From CAZTAR01 sp043813895 (GTDB lineage Bacteria; Planctomycetota; Phycisphaerae; UBA1845; UTPLA1), in contig JBDRKQ010000208.1 of assembly GCA_043813895.1 (NCBI GenBank), forward strand, positions 1 through 18,781: a DNA stretch of 18,781 bases, in the 5' to 3' direction. Below the pieces are notes generated by a model that saw only the letters and a list, made by a program, of their open reading frames with translations, was not told the DNA's origin and did not search any database. This document shows, piece after piece, positions 1 through 6,782 of the stretch; within the stretch, counting starts at the first letter, position 1; every line of letters starts with the position of its first letter. The position numbers and the translations under genes are program-made.

Positions 1-176
1 ATGCATGATCCAGGCAGAGCAATGGAGCAATAGAACAATAGAGCAACTCGATTCGAGAAGAAGCGCCGCGGCGAAACCACACCCTGCTCCATTGCGGTCT
101 ATTGTTCGATTGATCTATTGATCCGCCGCACAGGCGCTTGCTCTATCATCGCTCAGAGTTCATGCATGAAGCAGGC
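1..176 (+). mobile_element. Foldback/MITE-like element, copy 1 (left end outside window)
   Basis: This non-coding stretch is rich in the words caatagagcaa, gagcaatgg and gatcaatag. Its two arms (about 3-49 and 88-126) are partly inverted copies of each other around a 38-nt spacer. The same layout, with a spacer of the same length and the shared block tgctccattgcggtctattg, recurs in opposite orientation at 6256-6465. The right end (159-176) carries a perfect palindrome, ttcatgcatgaa, followed by gcaggc, which matches the terminal inverted repeat of copy 2. The left end begins inside the element, so its full length is unknown. No transposase is encoded, so any movement would need one supplied in trans. 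Confidence 0.6.
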
Positions 177-185
177 TAGCGCCAC

Positions 186-990
186 AAGCGAGGGTTTTCA
201 GGATCTTCCGCTTAGGTGTGAGGCCGGGATTGAAACCGCGGAGCGCTGTTTGGCTTCCGCGAGTCGGTCGGATTTCAACTCACGATGGGTCCGCGACCGA
301 CGACGCGCAAGGGGACACGGAGGTTTCCCTCTGCTACTGGGAAAAATCTACAATTGCGCATTGCGCTTTCCGGTGCGGGTGTGGATCCGAGACGGAGGTT
401 TCGGGTCGGCGTAGTGGCGGATCGTCTCGGGTTCAGCTGAAGCTCTCATCTGCAACTACCGGCTCAAAGGGATATTCGCGCAGCGAGCGCGACAACGCGA
501 CACGGCGACCGGCGACGAGGTGACCAGGCAACGACAGCCCGCTCGTCATTCCCGCGCAGAGCGTGCCCCCGACCCCGATCGGGGCGGCCCCCAGCCAAGC
601 CGGCCGTCATTCCCGCCCCCGATCGAGTCGGGGGCAGGCTCCAGCGGGAATCCAGTTTGACTTTGGCGGAACGGCCTGCTCTCAAATGGGTCCCCGCTCA
701 GAACCCCGCGGTGCGAGGCAAAGCGGGGCGTCTTTCCCGCGCACGCGGGAACGACGGGCTTTCGACGACTCATCTTCCACCGTGCTCTCCATTTGAACCC
801 GAATCGCGAAGCCTCTACGCTGTCTGGAACCCTCCGCTTAGGTTGACAACCAGAAGAGAGGTCACACTGCGCCCTTCGGGATTCTGAGCGTCCCGCTCAG
901 AAGACCGCAGCTCTTCCCATCCGCCGGCTGAAGGGGTCACGACGCTGACTGTATCCTTCAGCACGGGATCGTGGATTCCGTCACTGACCA
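186..990 (+). repeat. Composite intergenic repeat R1, copy a
   Basis: This is the first of four direct copies of a composite repeat. It starts at aagcgagggttttcagg and runs to the point where copy b begins. The first 109 nt (186-294) are identical by eye to 992-1100. Landmarks shared with other copies, in order, are the gggaaaaatctacaattgcg hairpin region (about 335-373), a cluster of attcccgc-type palindromes (547-752), a ctccatttgaacccgaa block (788-805), and a cactgcgccct block followed by a hairpin (882-902: ttctgagc, 5-nt loop, gctcagaa). Several open frames cross it, but none has a convincing ribosome-binding site or recognisable domain, so I read the stretch as non-coding repeat DNA. 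Confidence 0.75.
609..651. repeat. attcccgc...gcgggaat palindrome with nested hairpin insert
   Basis: The outer arms attcccgc (609-616) and gcgggaat (644-651) form the dispersed palindrome seen elsewhere in the window as atccccgcg-ca-cgcggggat. Here the loop is replaced by an insert that is itself a hairpin: cccccga, tcgag, tcggggg. Similar attccc...gggaat repeats (dRS3-like) are known from many bacterial genomes. This copy lies within R1 copy a. Confidence 0.6.
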
Positions 991-991
991 T

Positions 992-1215
992 AAGCGAGGG
1001 TTTTCAGGATCTTCCGCTTAGGTGTGAGGCCGGGATTGAAACCGCGGAGCGCTGTTTGGCTTCCGCGAGTCGGTCGGATTTCAACTCACGATGGGTCCGC
1101 AACTCACGGCGCCCGAGGGGTTACCATGCATCCCGCCTGCTACCGGGGAAAATCTACGATTGCGCATTGCGATTTCCGGTGACGTTTACAGTCCGAGACG
1201 AAGGGTCCACGGTCC
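992..1215 (+). repeat. Composite intergenic repeat R1, copy b (truncated)
   Basis: It begins immediately after copy a in direct orientation and repeats its first 109 nt exactly (992-1100). It continues through the ctaccggggaaaatctacg / gatttccggt hairpin (about 1140-1181) and then loses similarity around 1215. The palindrome cluster and ctccatttgaaccc block of the full unit are absent, so this is a 5' fragment. Non-coding. Confidence 0.7.
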
Positions 1216-1222
1216 CCACACC

Positions 1223-1251
1223 TTGACAGCCGTCCCTTTTGTGGGCATGGT
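1223..1251 (+). promoter_or_regulatory. Weak candidate sigma70-type promoter upstream of the TonB-family gene
   Basis: A perfect -35 hexamer TTGACA (1223-1228) is followed after 17 nt by CATGGT (1246-1251), a poor -10. It lies just past the end of R1 copy b and about 270 nt before the TonB-family start codon. The only support is the -35 match and the spacing. The rest of 1216-1519 holds the hairpin at 1321-1370 and no gene I can support. Confidence 0.2.
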
Positions 1252-1320
1252 GGAGATGGAAACAACGTCAGACTCTGTGCCCCTGTGTTCCCACCGGCCT
1301 TGAGCCGCGACTCCTATCGG

Positions 1321-1370
1321 GTCCTGCGCCCCGGCGCCCGCCGCAGTGCGGCGCACCGGGAGAGCAGGAC
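1321..1370. other. Large G+C-rich hairpin upstream of the TonB-family gene
   Basis: The outer arms GTCCTGC (1321-1327) and GCAGGAC (1364-1370) are exact inverted repeats. An inner perfect stem, CGCCGC / GCGGCG (1339-1344 / 1348-1353), closes on a 3-nt loop. CCGG at 1331-1334 and 1356-1359 can pair between them. No T-run follows, so it is not a standard intrinsic terminator. It sits about 150 nt upstream of the start codon and could be a 5' leader structure or another repeat. Confidence 0.5.
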
Positions 1371-1519
1371 GTTAAAGAGTGGGCCGCCATGGAGTCGGCC
1401 GCACTTCTCCTGTGAATACCCACACCTCGACCCCATGACCGGTCTCCTGCCTTCCACCGCTCTTGTCGGCGGCCCGCGCCCCATCGAGGGTGGGCCCGCA
1501 ATCCGAAGGAGGAATGGTC

Positions 1520-2137
1520 ATGATCACTTCGAGGCCCGCCAACCGGAGCCCGCATTCTCGAGTTGTGAATGCGTCGGTGGTCACCGCCGTTGTGCTTCAC
1601 GTCGTCGCTTTCGGGGTGTGGCCGGAATACGTTCCTCACGTGTACCGGCTGAGGGAGGAGGTGTTGCCGGTGATCGTGCAGGTGCCGGAGTTCCCGATTC
1701 CGCCTGCGCCCAAGGACGTGCCGAGGCCCGAGATTCCGGTGGCGGGTGACGCCGAAGATCAGATCGACGACGCGGCTACGATCCCGCCCACGGACATCGA
1801 CGACGTGTATCACCTGCCGCCGCCGCCCCCGCCCCCGGTGGATCCGGATGAGGTTTTCATCATCTTCGACCGGATGCCGGTGGCGATTTGGATCGAGGCC
1901 CCTGTGTATCCGGAGATGGCGCATCGGGCACAGCTCGAAGGTTCCGTGAAGGTGTGGGTCAAGATCGATAAAAGGGGGCGCGTGGTGGAAGCCGGGATTG
2001 TCACGTCCTCGGCCGAGATCTTCGAGCAGGCGGCCATCGACGCGGCGTTCAAGAGCCGTTTCAATCCGGCATACCAGAGAGAGGTGCCGGTCTCCTGTAG
2101 AATCGTTATCCCGTTCCGGTTCACGCTGAGACGCTGA
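1520..2137 (+). CDS. TonB-family protein (energy transducer TonB-like C-terminal domain)
   Basis: A 205-aa protein with the classic TonB layout. A short basic N-terminus is followed by one hydrophobic segment (about residues 17-34), which would anchor it in the inner membrane. A proline-rich periplasmic linker follows (about 50-110, including a run of seven Pro at about 100-106), then a TonB C-terminal domain (about 125-203; Y130-P131 motif, E140-G-S-V, F181-N-P). In the family this domain contacts outer-membrane transporters or other envelope partners. The start at 1520 is chosen over an upstream in-frame start because AGGAGG (1507-1512) lies 7 nt before it; ATG 1514 is too close to that site. 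No exbB/exbD or receptor gene is adjacent, so the partner is unknown. It is followed by a likely terminator, so it is probably monocistronic. Confidence 0.88.
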   Translation: MITSRPANRSPHSRVVNASVVTAVVLHVVAFGVWPEYVPHVYRLREEVLPVIVQVPEFPIPPAPKDVPRPEIPVAGDAEDQIDDAATIPPTDIDDVYHLPPPPPPPVDPDEVFIIFDRMPVAIWIEAPVYPEMAHRAQLEGSVKVWVKIDKRGRVVEAGIVTSSAEIFEQAAIDAAFKSRFNPAYQREVPVSCRIVIPFRFTLRR

Positions 2138-2150
2138 TCTGCGGGGTGGA

Positions 2151-2174
2151 CCGGACGCGCACACCCGTGTCCGG
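2151..2174 (+). other. Hairpin just after the TonB-family stop codon
   Basis: CCGGACGCG and CGTGTCCGG pair over 9 bp (one G-U) around a 6-nt loop, 13 nt after the stop codon. No T-tract follows. It may assist the terminator at 2228 or act as an mRNA 3'-end stabiliser. Confidence 0.4.
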
Positions 2175-2227
2175 CCCGCTCGCTGCTTGCATCGAATCGC
2201 GCCGCGTGATAGGGTAAGCGCCGCCGG

Positions 2228-2251
2228 GCGGGAATCCCGCTCAGATTTTTT
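2228..2251 (+). terminator. Candidate rho-independent terminator
   Basis: GCGGG-AAT-CCCGC (2228-2240) is followed after a few bases by a run of six T (2246-2251). It lies between the TonB-family gene and the NUDIX gene, where transcription would be expected to stop. The stem is short (5 bp), hence the moderate confidence. Confidence 0.45.
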
Positions 2252-2322
2252 CTGCCGGTCGGGGCACGGTGGTCCCGCCGGCGGTGACAATGCCTTTTTC
2301 TTTATGCAGCGCGGGCGGATCG

Positions 2323-2952
2323 ATGGGCACAGACGAACAACCTCGCTGGCTTGAGTGGGCGCGCGAAATCCAGTCGATGAGCCAGACGGGACTCACTCAC
2401 AGTCCGGGGGCGTACGACCGGGAGCGTTACGGGCGCCTGATCGAGATTGCGGCCGAGATCGTCGCTTCATACTCGAACCTGGACCTGCCCTCGGTCAGGG
2501 AAGTTCTCCTGCGCCAGCCCGGATATGCCACGCCGAAGATCGACGTCCGGGGGGCGGTCATTCGCGAGGGATGCATCCTTCTCGTGCGGGAGCGCACGGA
2601 TGAGCGCTGGTGTATGCCGGGGGGATGGGCGGACGTGGGCGAGCGGCCCTCGGAATCGATTGAGCGGGAAGTTCTCGAGGAGAGCGGGCTCCGCGTGAAG
2701 GCGCGGAAGGTCATCGGAGTCTACGATGCCAACCGCAGCGGCCGTCCGGTAGAGTTCTTCCACGCCTTCAAGGTGGTGTTCCTCTGCGAGATTCTGGGGG
2801 GGAGCCCGCGCCCGTCGGATGAAACGCTGGCCGCGGACTTCTTTGAATTCGATGATCTGCCGCCGCTATCCATGGAGCGCACACATCAGAGGCACCTGGC
2901 GGACGTCCGGGCGTGCCTCGAGAACCCGGGTCGGTCGGCGGTTTTCGACTAG
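2323..2952 (+). CDS. NUDIX hydrolase with N-terminal NUDIX-associated domain (ADP-ribose pyrophosphatase-like)
   Basis: A 209-aa protein. Residues about 6-65 (RWLEWAREIQSMSQTGL..., YDRERYGRLIEIAAEIVA) match the helical domain found in front of a NUDIX subfamily (Nudix_N_2 type). The catalytic domain begins near 73. The NUDIX box is perfect: G101, E107, R115-E116, E119-E120, G122-L123 (GX5EX7REUXEEXGU), whose glutamates bind the divalent metal for pyrophosphate-bond hydrolysis. The family hydrolyses nucleoside diphosphates linked to another moiety; the exact substrate cannot be read from sequence, and ADP-ribose is only the commonest annotation. An upstream in-frame GTG at 2269 would add 18 residues, but the family N-terminus aligns with ATG 2323. 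It lies 45 nt upstream of the permease and could be co-transcribed with it. Confidence 0.9.
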   Translation: MGTDEQPRWLEWAREIQSMSQTGLTHSPGAYDRERYGRLIEIAAEIVASYSNLDLPSVREVLLRQPGYATPKIDVRGAVIREGCILLVRERTDERWCMPGGWADVGERPSESIEREVLEESGLRVKARKVIGVYDANRSGRPVEFFHAFKVVFLCEILGGSPRPSDETLAADFFEFDDLPPLSMERTHQRHLADVRACLENPGRSAVFD

Positions 2953-2997
2953 CCGGGTGGCGCGGACGAGTACACGAGTCCCGGAAGCGAATCGACC

Positions 2998-4776
2998 ATG
3001 CCGGATCTTCCGATCATGCTGGTACTCGCCGTCGCCGCGACGGCCGTGGTTCTCTTCGTCGCGGGCAAACGCCGGTTCGACGTCGTCGCCCTCGTCGTGC
3101 TCTCGGGGCTTCTGGCTCTCCGTCTCCTCCGTCCGGATCAGGCGCTGTACGGTTTCGCCTCGCAGGCGACCGCCACAGTGGCGGCCATGTTCGTTCTGTC
3201 CGCCGCGTTGGTCCGCACCGGTCTCGTTCAGTGGCTGGCCCGCCATATCGACCGCCTGGCGGGCAGGACCGAGTCGCGACTCATACTCGTTCTGTGCCTC
3301 TCCATCGCGGCCCTGTCCGCCTTCGTCGTCAATACGGCAACGGTGGCCATCTTCATTCCCGTGGCCACGGTGCTGGCGAGAACCCGCGGGGTTTCGGCTT
3401 CGCGTGTGCTCATGCCGCTCTCGTTCGCCAGCCAGTTCGGGGGCGTCTGCACGCTGATCGGTACGTCCACGAACATCCTGGTCGGCGCGCTGGCGGTGAC
3501 GTATGGTCTGGAGCCGTTCGGACTCTTCGAGTTCGCGCCGCTCGGTCTGGTGATGTGCGCGGCCGGGGTCGCCTATCTGATGATCGCGGCGCCCCGCCTT
3601 CTCCCGGCCCGAAAGGAGGGCGCTCAACAGGTGGACAAGTACCGGCTGGCGGACTACCTGGCCGAGCTCAGGGTCAAGGAGAAGTCCCCGCTCGTCGGGG
3701 CGACGTGGAGACACGGGATCCCGCCCGCGGAGCGGCCGGCGGAACTGATCAAACTCGTCCGGGGAGAGAGTGCGACCTGGCGCCCGTCGGATACGCCGAT
3801 CCAGGCCGGTGACGTGCTGGTGCTTCACGGTGACGTTCAGAAGATCATCGAAATGCAGGACAAGTTCGGACTCGAGATCGAGCCCGATGTGACCGTGGGC
3901 GACGAGAACCTGAGTTCCGATCGAATCAAGCTTGTCGAAGTCGTGATCCCGCCCCGATCGTCCCTGGCGGGGCGTACACTCCGCTCGTCCGCTTTTGCAC
4001 GTCGCTTCGGCTGCCCGGTCCTGGCCATTCAGCGCAGGGGTCGGATTCTCCGCGAGCGGCTCTCGGACATCCGGCTGGATGCGGGGGATACGCTGCTCCT
4101 CCAGTGTGACGAGGACGATCTGGAGGGAATCCTTCGGACGAGCGACCTGATTGCGACCAACGAGCTGACCGATCTCTACGTCCGGAAAGACCGAGCCGTC
4201 GTGGCGCTTCCGGTCTTTGTCGCCGCACTGGCGTTGGTCGCCCTCAAGATCGTCCCGATTCACGTCGCCGCCATCATTGCGGCCGTGGCCGTGATCGTGG
4301 GGCGCTGCCTGACGATCGAGGAGGCGTACCGTGCCATCGACTGGAAAGTGATTTTCCTTCTGGGCGGGATCATTCCCCTGGGACTGGCGATGGAGCAGAC
4401 GGGTGCGGCCCGCTGGCTGGCGGATCGGGCCATGGCGCCCTTTGCGGACCACGGCCCACTCGTGGTCCTGGCCGTGCTCTACATCACGACGGCCGTGCTC
4501 ACGGAGTTCATGTCCAACACCGCGGCCGCCGTCCTGCTGGCGCCGATCGCGCTGTCGCTCGCCGGGGTGATGGAGGTGAGCCCGCGCCCGTTTCTGGTGG
4601 CGATCACCTTCGCAGCGTCGACCAGCTTCGCCACCCCGATCGGTTACCAGACCAACACGATGGTGTTCGCTCCGGGCGGGTACCGGTTCACGGACTACAC
4701 GCGCGTCGGCGCGCCGCTGAACCTGGTCTTCTGGGCTCTGGCCGTCTGGCTCATTCCCCTTCTTTGGCCGTTCTAG
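2998..4776 (+). CDS. SLC13/DASS-family permease with two internal TrkA-C (RCK_C) domains
   Basis: A 592-aa inner-membrane transporter. Two multi-helix halves (about 3-200 and 400-590) flank a soluble insert (about 210-385) holding two tandem TrkA-C-like domains (about 215-295 and 305-380; LxAGDxLLLQC near 360-370). Each half has the family's helix-break signature: N112-T in SAFVVNTATVAIF with GTSTN (155-159), and S506-N-T in EFMSNTAAAV with TPIGYQTN (546-553). The family takes up anions such as dicarboxylates or sulfate with Na+; the TrkA-C domains are regulatory ligand-binding modules. The substrate is not predictable here. ATG 2998 follows the NUDIX gene after 45 nt. About 35 nt after its stop codon the R1 repeats resume. 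Confidence 0.9.
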   Translation: MPDLPIMLVLAVAATAVVLFVAGKRRFDVVALVVLSGLLALRLLRPDQALYGFASQATATVAAMFVLSAALVRTGLVQWLARHIDRLAGRTESRLILVLCLSIAALSAFVVNTATVAIFIPVATVLARTRGVSASRVLMPLSFASQFGGVCTLIGTSTNILVGALAVTYGLEPFGLFEFAPLGLVMCAAGVAYLMIAAPRLLPARKEGAQQVDKYRLADYLAELRVKEKSPLVGATWRHGIPPAERPAELIKLVRGESATWRPSDTPIQAGDVLVLHGDVQKIIEMQDKFGLEIEPDVTVGDENLSSDRIKLVEVVIPPRSSLAGRTLRSSAFARRFGCPVLAIQRRGRILRERLSDIRLDAGDTLLLQCDEDDLEGILRTSDLIATNELTDLYVRKDRAVVALPVFVAALALVALKIVPIHVAAIIAAVAVIVGRCLTIEEAYRAIDWKVIFLLGGIIPLGLAMEQTGAARWLADRAMAPFADHGPLVVLAVLYITTAVLTEFMSNTAAAVLLAPIALSLAGVMEVSPRPFLVAITFAASTSFATPIGYQTNTMVFAPGGYRFTDYTRVGAPLNLVFWALAVWLIPLLWPF

Positions 4777-5157
4777 GCCGGGTATTCCCGAGACGCGTCA
4801 CTGAGCACAGGCGAGGGTTTTCAGGATCTTCCGCTTAGGCGTGAGGCCGGGATGGAAAACGCGGAGTGCCGTTCGGTTCACGCGAGTCGGTCGGATTCCA
4901 ACTCCCGATGGGTTCGCGAGCGACGACGCGCAAGGGGACACAGGGGGTTCCCCTCTGCTACCGGGAAAAATCTACAATTGCGCATTGCGCTTTCCGGTGT
5001 GGGTGTGGATCCGGCACGGAGGGTCCCAGTCTGCGCAGAGGTGGGTCGTCTCGGGTGCAGCTTGAGCTCCCACTTGGACCATCGGCTCAACCGGGCACTG
5101 CGGATCACAGCTTCTTACGGACCCCTCCGGGCCGCACGGGGACGAAGTCCAATCGTC

Positions 5158-5177
5158 ATCCCCGCGCACGCGGGGAT
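5158..5177. repeat. dRS3-like perfect palindrome
   Basis: ATCCCCGCG-CA-CGCGGGGAT: two 9-nt perfect arms around a 2-nt centre, within the common context cgtc...cca. The same unit occurs at 5858-5877 with centre AA, and in interrupted form at 609-651. Confidence 0.7.
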
Positions 5178-5210
5178 CCAGAAGTCTCCGCCCGCGGACG
5201 AGGCATACAC

Positions 5211-5245
5211 CGTTCGTCCTGAGCCTGTCCCGAGCTTGCCGAGGG
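5211..5245. repeat. cgttcgtcctgagc...gcttgccgagg dispersed repeat
   Basis: This matches a type of dispersed repeat reading ttcgtcctgagc followed by a ttgtcgaagg-like half. A second, rearranged copy lies at 6160-6207. Non-coding. Confidence 0.45.
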
Positions 5246-5507
5246 GTGCCGCATGCCGGACAGAATGTCGCGCCCGGCGGTGTATCGAAGGATGACCGGT
5301 GAGAATCCGGGGATTCATCGGTTTCCACCGCGCTCCCAGATTGAATCCGAATCGCGTCGCCTCTACGCAGACTGAAACCCTCCGCTCAAATCGCTAACCA
5401 GAACTTCGGCCACACTGCGCCCTCCGGGATTCTGAGCGGAAAGCTCAGAAGACCGCAGCTCTTCCCGTCCCCAGGACGAGATCGTGGATTTCGGCACCAA
5501 CCATAAG

Positions 5508-6092
5508 GGAGGGTCTTCAAGATCTTCCGCTTACGTGCGAGGCCGGGAACTGGGTCGCAGCGTGCAGTTGGGCTTCCGGGACAACATTGCAGGTCCAGGC
5601 ACCTACTGGGTCCGCGACCGACGGCGCTCAAGCGGATCACCAATAGCTCCCCCCTGCTACCGGAAAAAATGCGGAAGGGCGCATTGCGCTTTCCGGTGTG
5701 GGTGTGGATCCGACACGGAGGTTTCGGGTCGGCGCAGAGGCGGGTGGTCTCGGGTTCAGCTTGAGCTCCCACTTGGACCACCGGCTCAACCGGGTACTGC
5801 GGATCACAGCTTCTTACGAACCCCTCCGGGCCCAAGCGGCGGCTACGCCCGCTCGTCATCCCCGCGAACGCGGGGATCCATCTTGATCTTGCCGGGACGG
5901 CCCGCACTGAAAAATGGGTCCCCGCTAAGAGGCCCGCGGGGACGAGGGGCTTTCGACGACTCAGCTTCCACGGTGCTCTCCATTTGAACCCGAATATCGA
6001 AACCACTACGTCTCCGAAACCCTCCTCAAGGATTGACGACCGCAACAGGAATCACACTGCGCCCTCCGGGATTCCGGCGCTCCCTCCGGAAG
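5508..6092 (+). repeat. Composite intergenic repeat R1, copy d (diverged)
   Basis: It begins right after copy c (ggagggtcttcaagatcttc) in direct orientation and is more diverged at its start than copies a-c. It keeps the flanked hairpin ACCGGAAA / TTTCCGGT (5659-5697, a perfect 8-bp stem with an inner aatgcg / cgcatt stem), the ggatcacagcttcttacg block, a dRS3-like palindrome (5858-5877), the ctccatttgaacccgaa block and the cactgcgccct block. The terminal hairpin is changed to ttccgg / ccggaa (6072-6091), so pairing is retained although the bases differ. The 5508-6092 stretch shows no supportable gene. Confidence 0.7.
5858..5877. repeat. dRS3-like perfect palindrome
   Basis: ATCCCCGCG-AA-CGCGGGGAT: 9-bp perfect arms, the same unit as 5158-5177 with a different centre. 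It is located within R1 copy d. Confidence 0.7.
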
Positions 6093-6159
6093 ACCGCCAC
6101 CGCGGTTCGGGGTGCCTGCAGGGTTGCTGAAGAAGGGCGTACGGCAGACAGGACATACC

Positions 6160-6207
6160 GTTCGTACTGAGCGGCCGCCGACGGGGTCGGCGGCCAAGTC
6201 GAAGTAC
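6160..6207. repeat. gttcgtactgagc repeat carrying an inserted 23-nt perfect hairpin
   Basis: The two halves gttcgtactgagc (6160-6172) and aagtcgaagtac (6196-6207) are separated by GGCCGCCGAC-GGG-GTCGGCGGCC (6173-6195), a 10-bp perfect stem with a 3-nt loop. The uninserted form of this repeat type resembles 5211-5245. The rest of 6093-6255 shows no gene. Confidence 0.5.
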
Positions 6208-6255
6208 AAGGATCCGTCAGCCGTTGCGAGCTGACGTCCTACCCTTCAGCGCCCA

Positions 6256-6465
6256 GCCTGGTTTATGCACAAACCTGTCGGGTTCGGGTGGACGAGTTCC
6301 TTCGGAAGCGAGCAATAGAGCAAGTAGATCAATAGACCGCAATGGAGCACTCTGTGGCGTTTCCATAATGCACTTCTCCGATGTCGATTGCTCTATTGAT
6401 CGATTGCTCCATTGCTCTGCCTGGGTCATGCACGAATCCGCGGGGGATTCGTGCATGACCCAGGC
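6256..6465 (-). mobile_element. Foldback/MITE-like element, copy 2 (210 bp, inverted relative to copy 1)
   Basis: The element is bounded by related terminal inverted repeats: GCCTGGTTTATGCACAAACC (6256-6275) and, on the opposite strand at 6445-6465, GCCTGGGTCATGCACG followed by AATCC. A third copy of this terminus at 6419-6439 pairs perfectly with the right end, giving a 47-nt hairpin with 21-bp arms and a 5-nt loop (gcggg). The interior has foldback arms built from gagcaatagagcaa / gatcaatagac words (6311-6350 and 6390-6418) around a 38-nt spacer. The reverse complement matches copy 1 at 1-176. It has no coding capacity. The clear right-end hairpin may also act as a bidirectional transcription stop before the defence island. 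Confidence 0.65.
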
Positions 6466-6531
6466 CAGTCCCGCCAGAAATCACTTGCTTCGCATCTCCT
6501 GCGGCCCGGCAAGGTCGCCGGAAGATCAAAC

Positions 6532-6561
6532 TTGATTTCTTCTTGTCCGCGGGGATAGAAT
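6532..6561 (+). promoter_or_regulatory. Candidate sigma70 promoter for the defence island
   Basis: TTGATT (-35, 4 of 6 consensus bases) is separated by 18 nt from TAGAAT (-10, 5 of 6) at 6556-6561. It is located between the foldback element and the first gene of the island. Transcription would start near 6568, giving an mRNA leader of about 215 nt. Confidence 0.4.
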
Positions 6562-6594
6562 AGCGGTATCCGAGATGGGTTCTTGGAATAGGTG

Positions 6595-6660
6595 GGTTAT
6601 CCTGATCCGCATAAGACCCCTCGCGAAAAGAGGCGGCGTGGCCAATGGGTTGAGATAACC
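6595..6660 (+). promoter_or_regulatory. Possible structured 5' leader
   Basis: GGTTATC (6595-6601) pairs exactly with GATAACC (6654-6660). Inside, CCTC (6619-6622) and GAGG (6630-6633) close a loop gcgaaaa, and ACCC/GGGT can pair between the two. A CGCCGGCG palindrome follows at about 6667-6674. The region lies downstream of the candidate promoter and upstream of the first island gene. I do not recognise a known riboswitch or attenuator; the structure is my inference from complementarity. Confidence 0.3.
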
Positions 6661-6782
6661 GGCGTCGCCGGCGTGCTCGGCGCGAACATGCAGATGTCTT
6701 GTGCTTCACGCCAGTGGTGCCGGGGGCCTTACACGGGAGAAGATACTCACAGTTAGGCATGGCACCGTCACGAGGGGAACGC

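Larger units (their letters stand above)
4811..5502 (+). repeat. Composite intergenic repeat R1, copy c
   Basis: A full-length copy in the same orientation as copies a and b. It starts with gcgagggttttcaggatc, 34 nt after the permease stop codon, and ends at accaaccat. In order it contains the ctaccgggaaaaatctac hairpin (4960-4998), ggatcacagcttcttacg, a perfect palindrome (5158-5177), a cgttcgtcctgagc repeat (5211-5245), the ctcccagattgaatccgaa block and the conserved hairpin ttctgagc / gctcagaa (5430-5450), here with loop ggaaa. Small frames inside it mirror frames in copy a only because the DNA is repeated. Confidence 0.75.

Noticed and set aside
1268..2290. A 340-codon minus-strand frame opposite the TonB-family gene
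   Set aside because: Arg/His-rich, no domain; the TonB-type C-terminal domain and a good ribosome-binding site support the plus strand.
2866..4452. A 528-codon minus-strand frame opposite the permease
   Set aside because: Low-complexity Arg/His/Asp/Gly-rich translation without domains; it is a shadow of the SLC13-type gene.
4852..5987. Small plus-strand frames (74-167 codons) in the repeat zones, some alike between copies
   Set aside because: Their similarity follows from the repeated DNA. They lack start signals and domains, cross hairpins and dRS3-like palindromes, and several frames of the same DNA are open at once.
1..6465. A possible CRISPR array, given the many short repeats
   Set aside because: The repeats are irregular in spacing, differ in length and lack uniform spacers; no cas gene is present.
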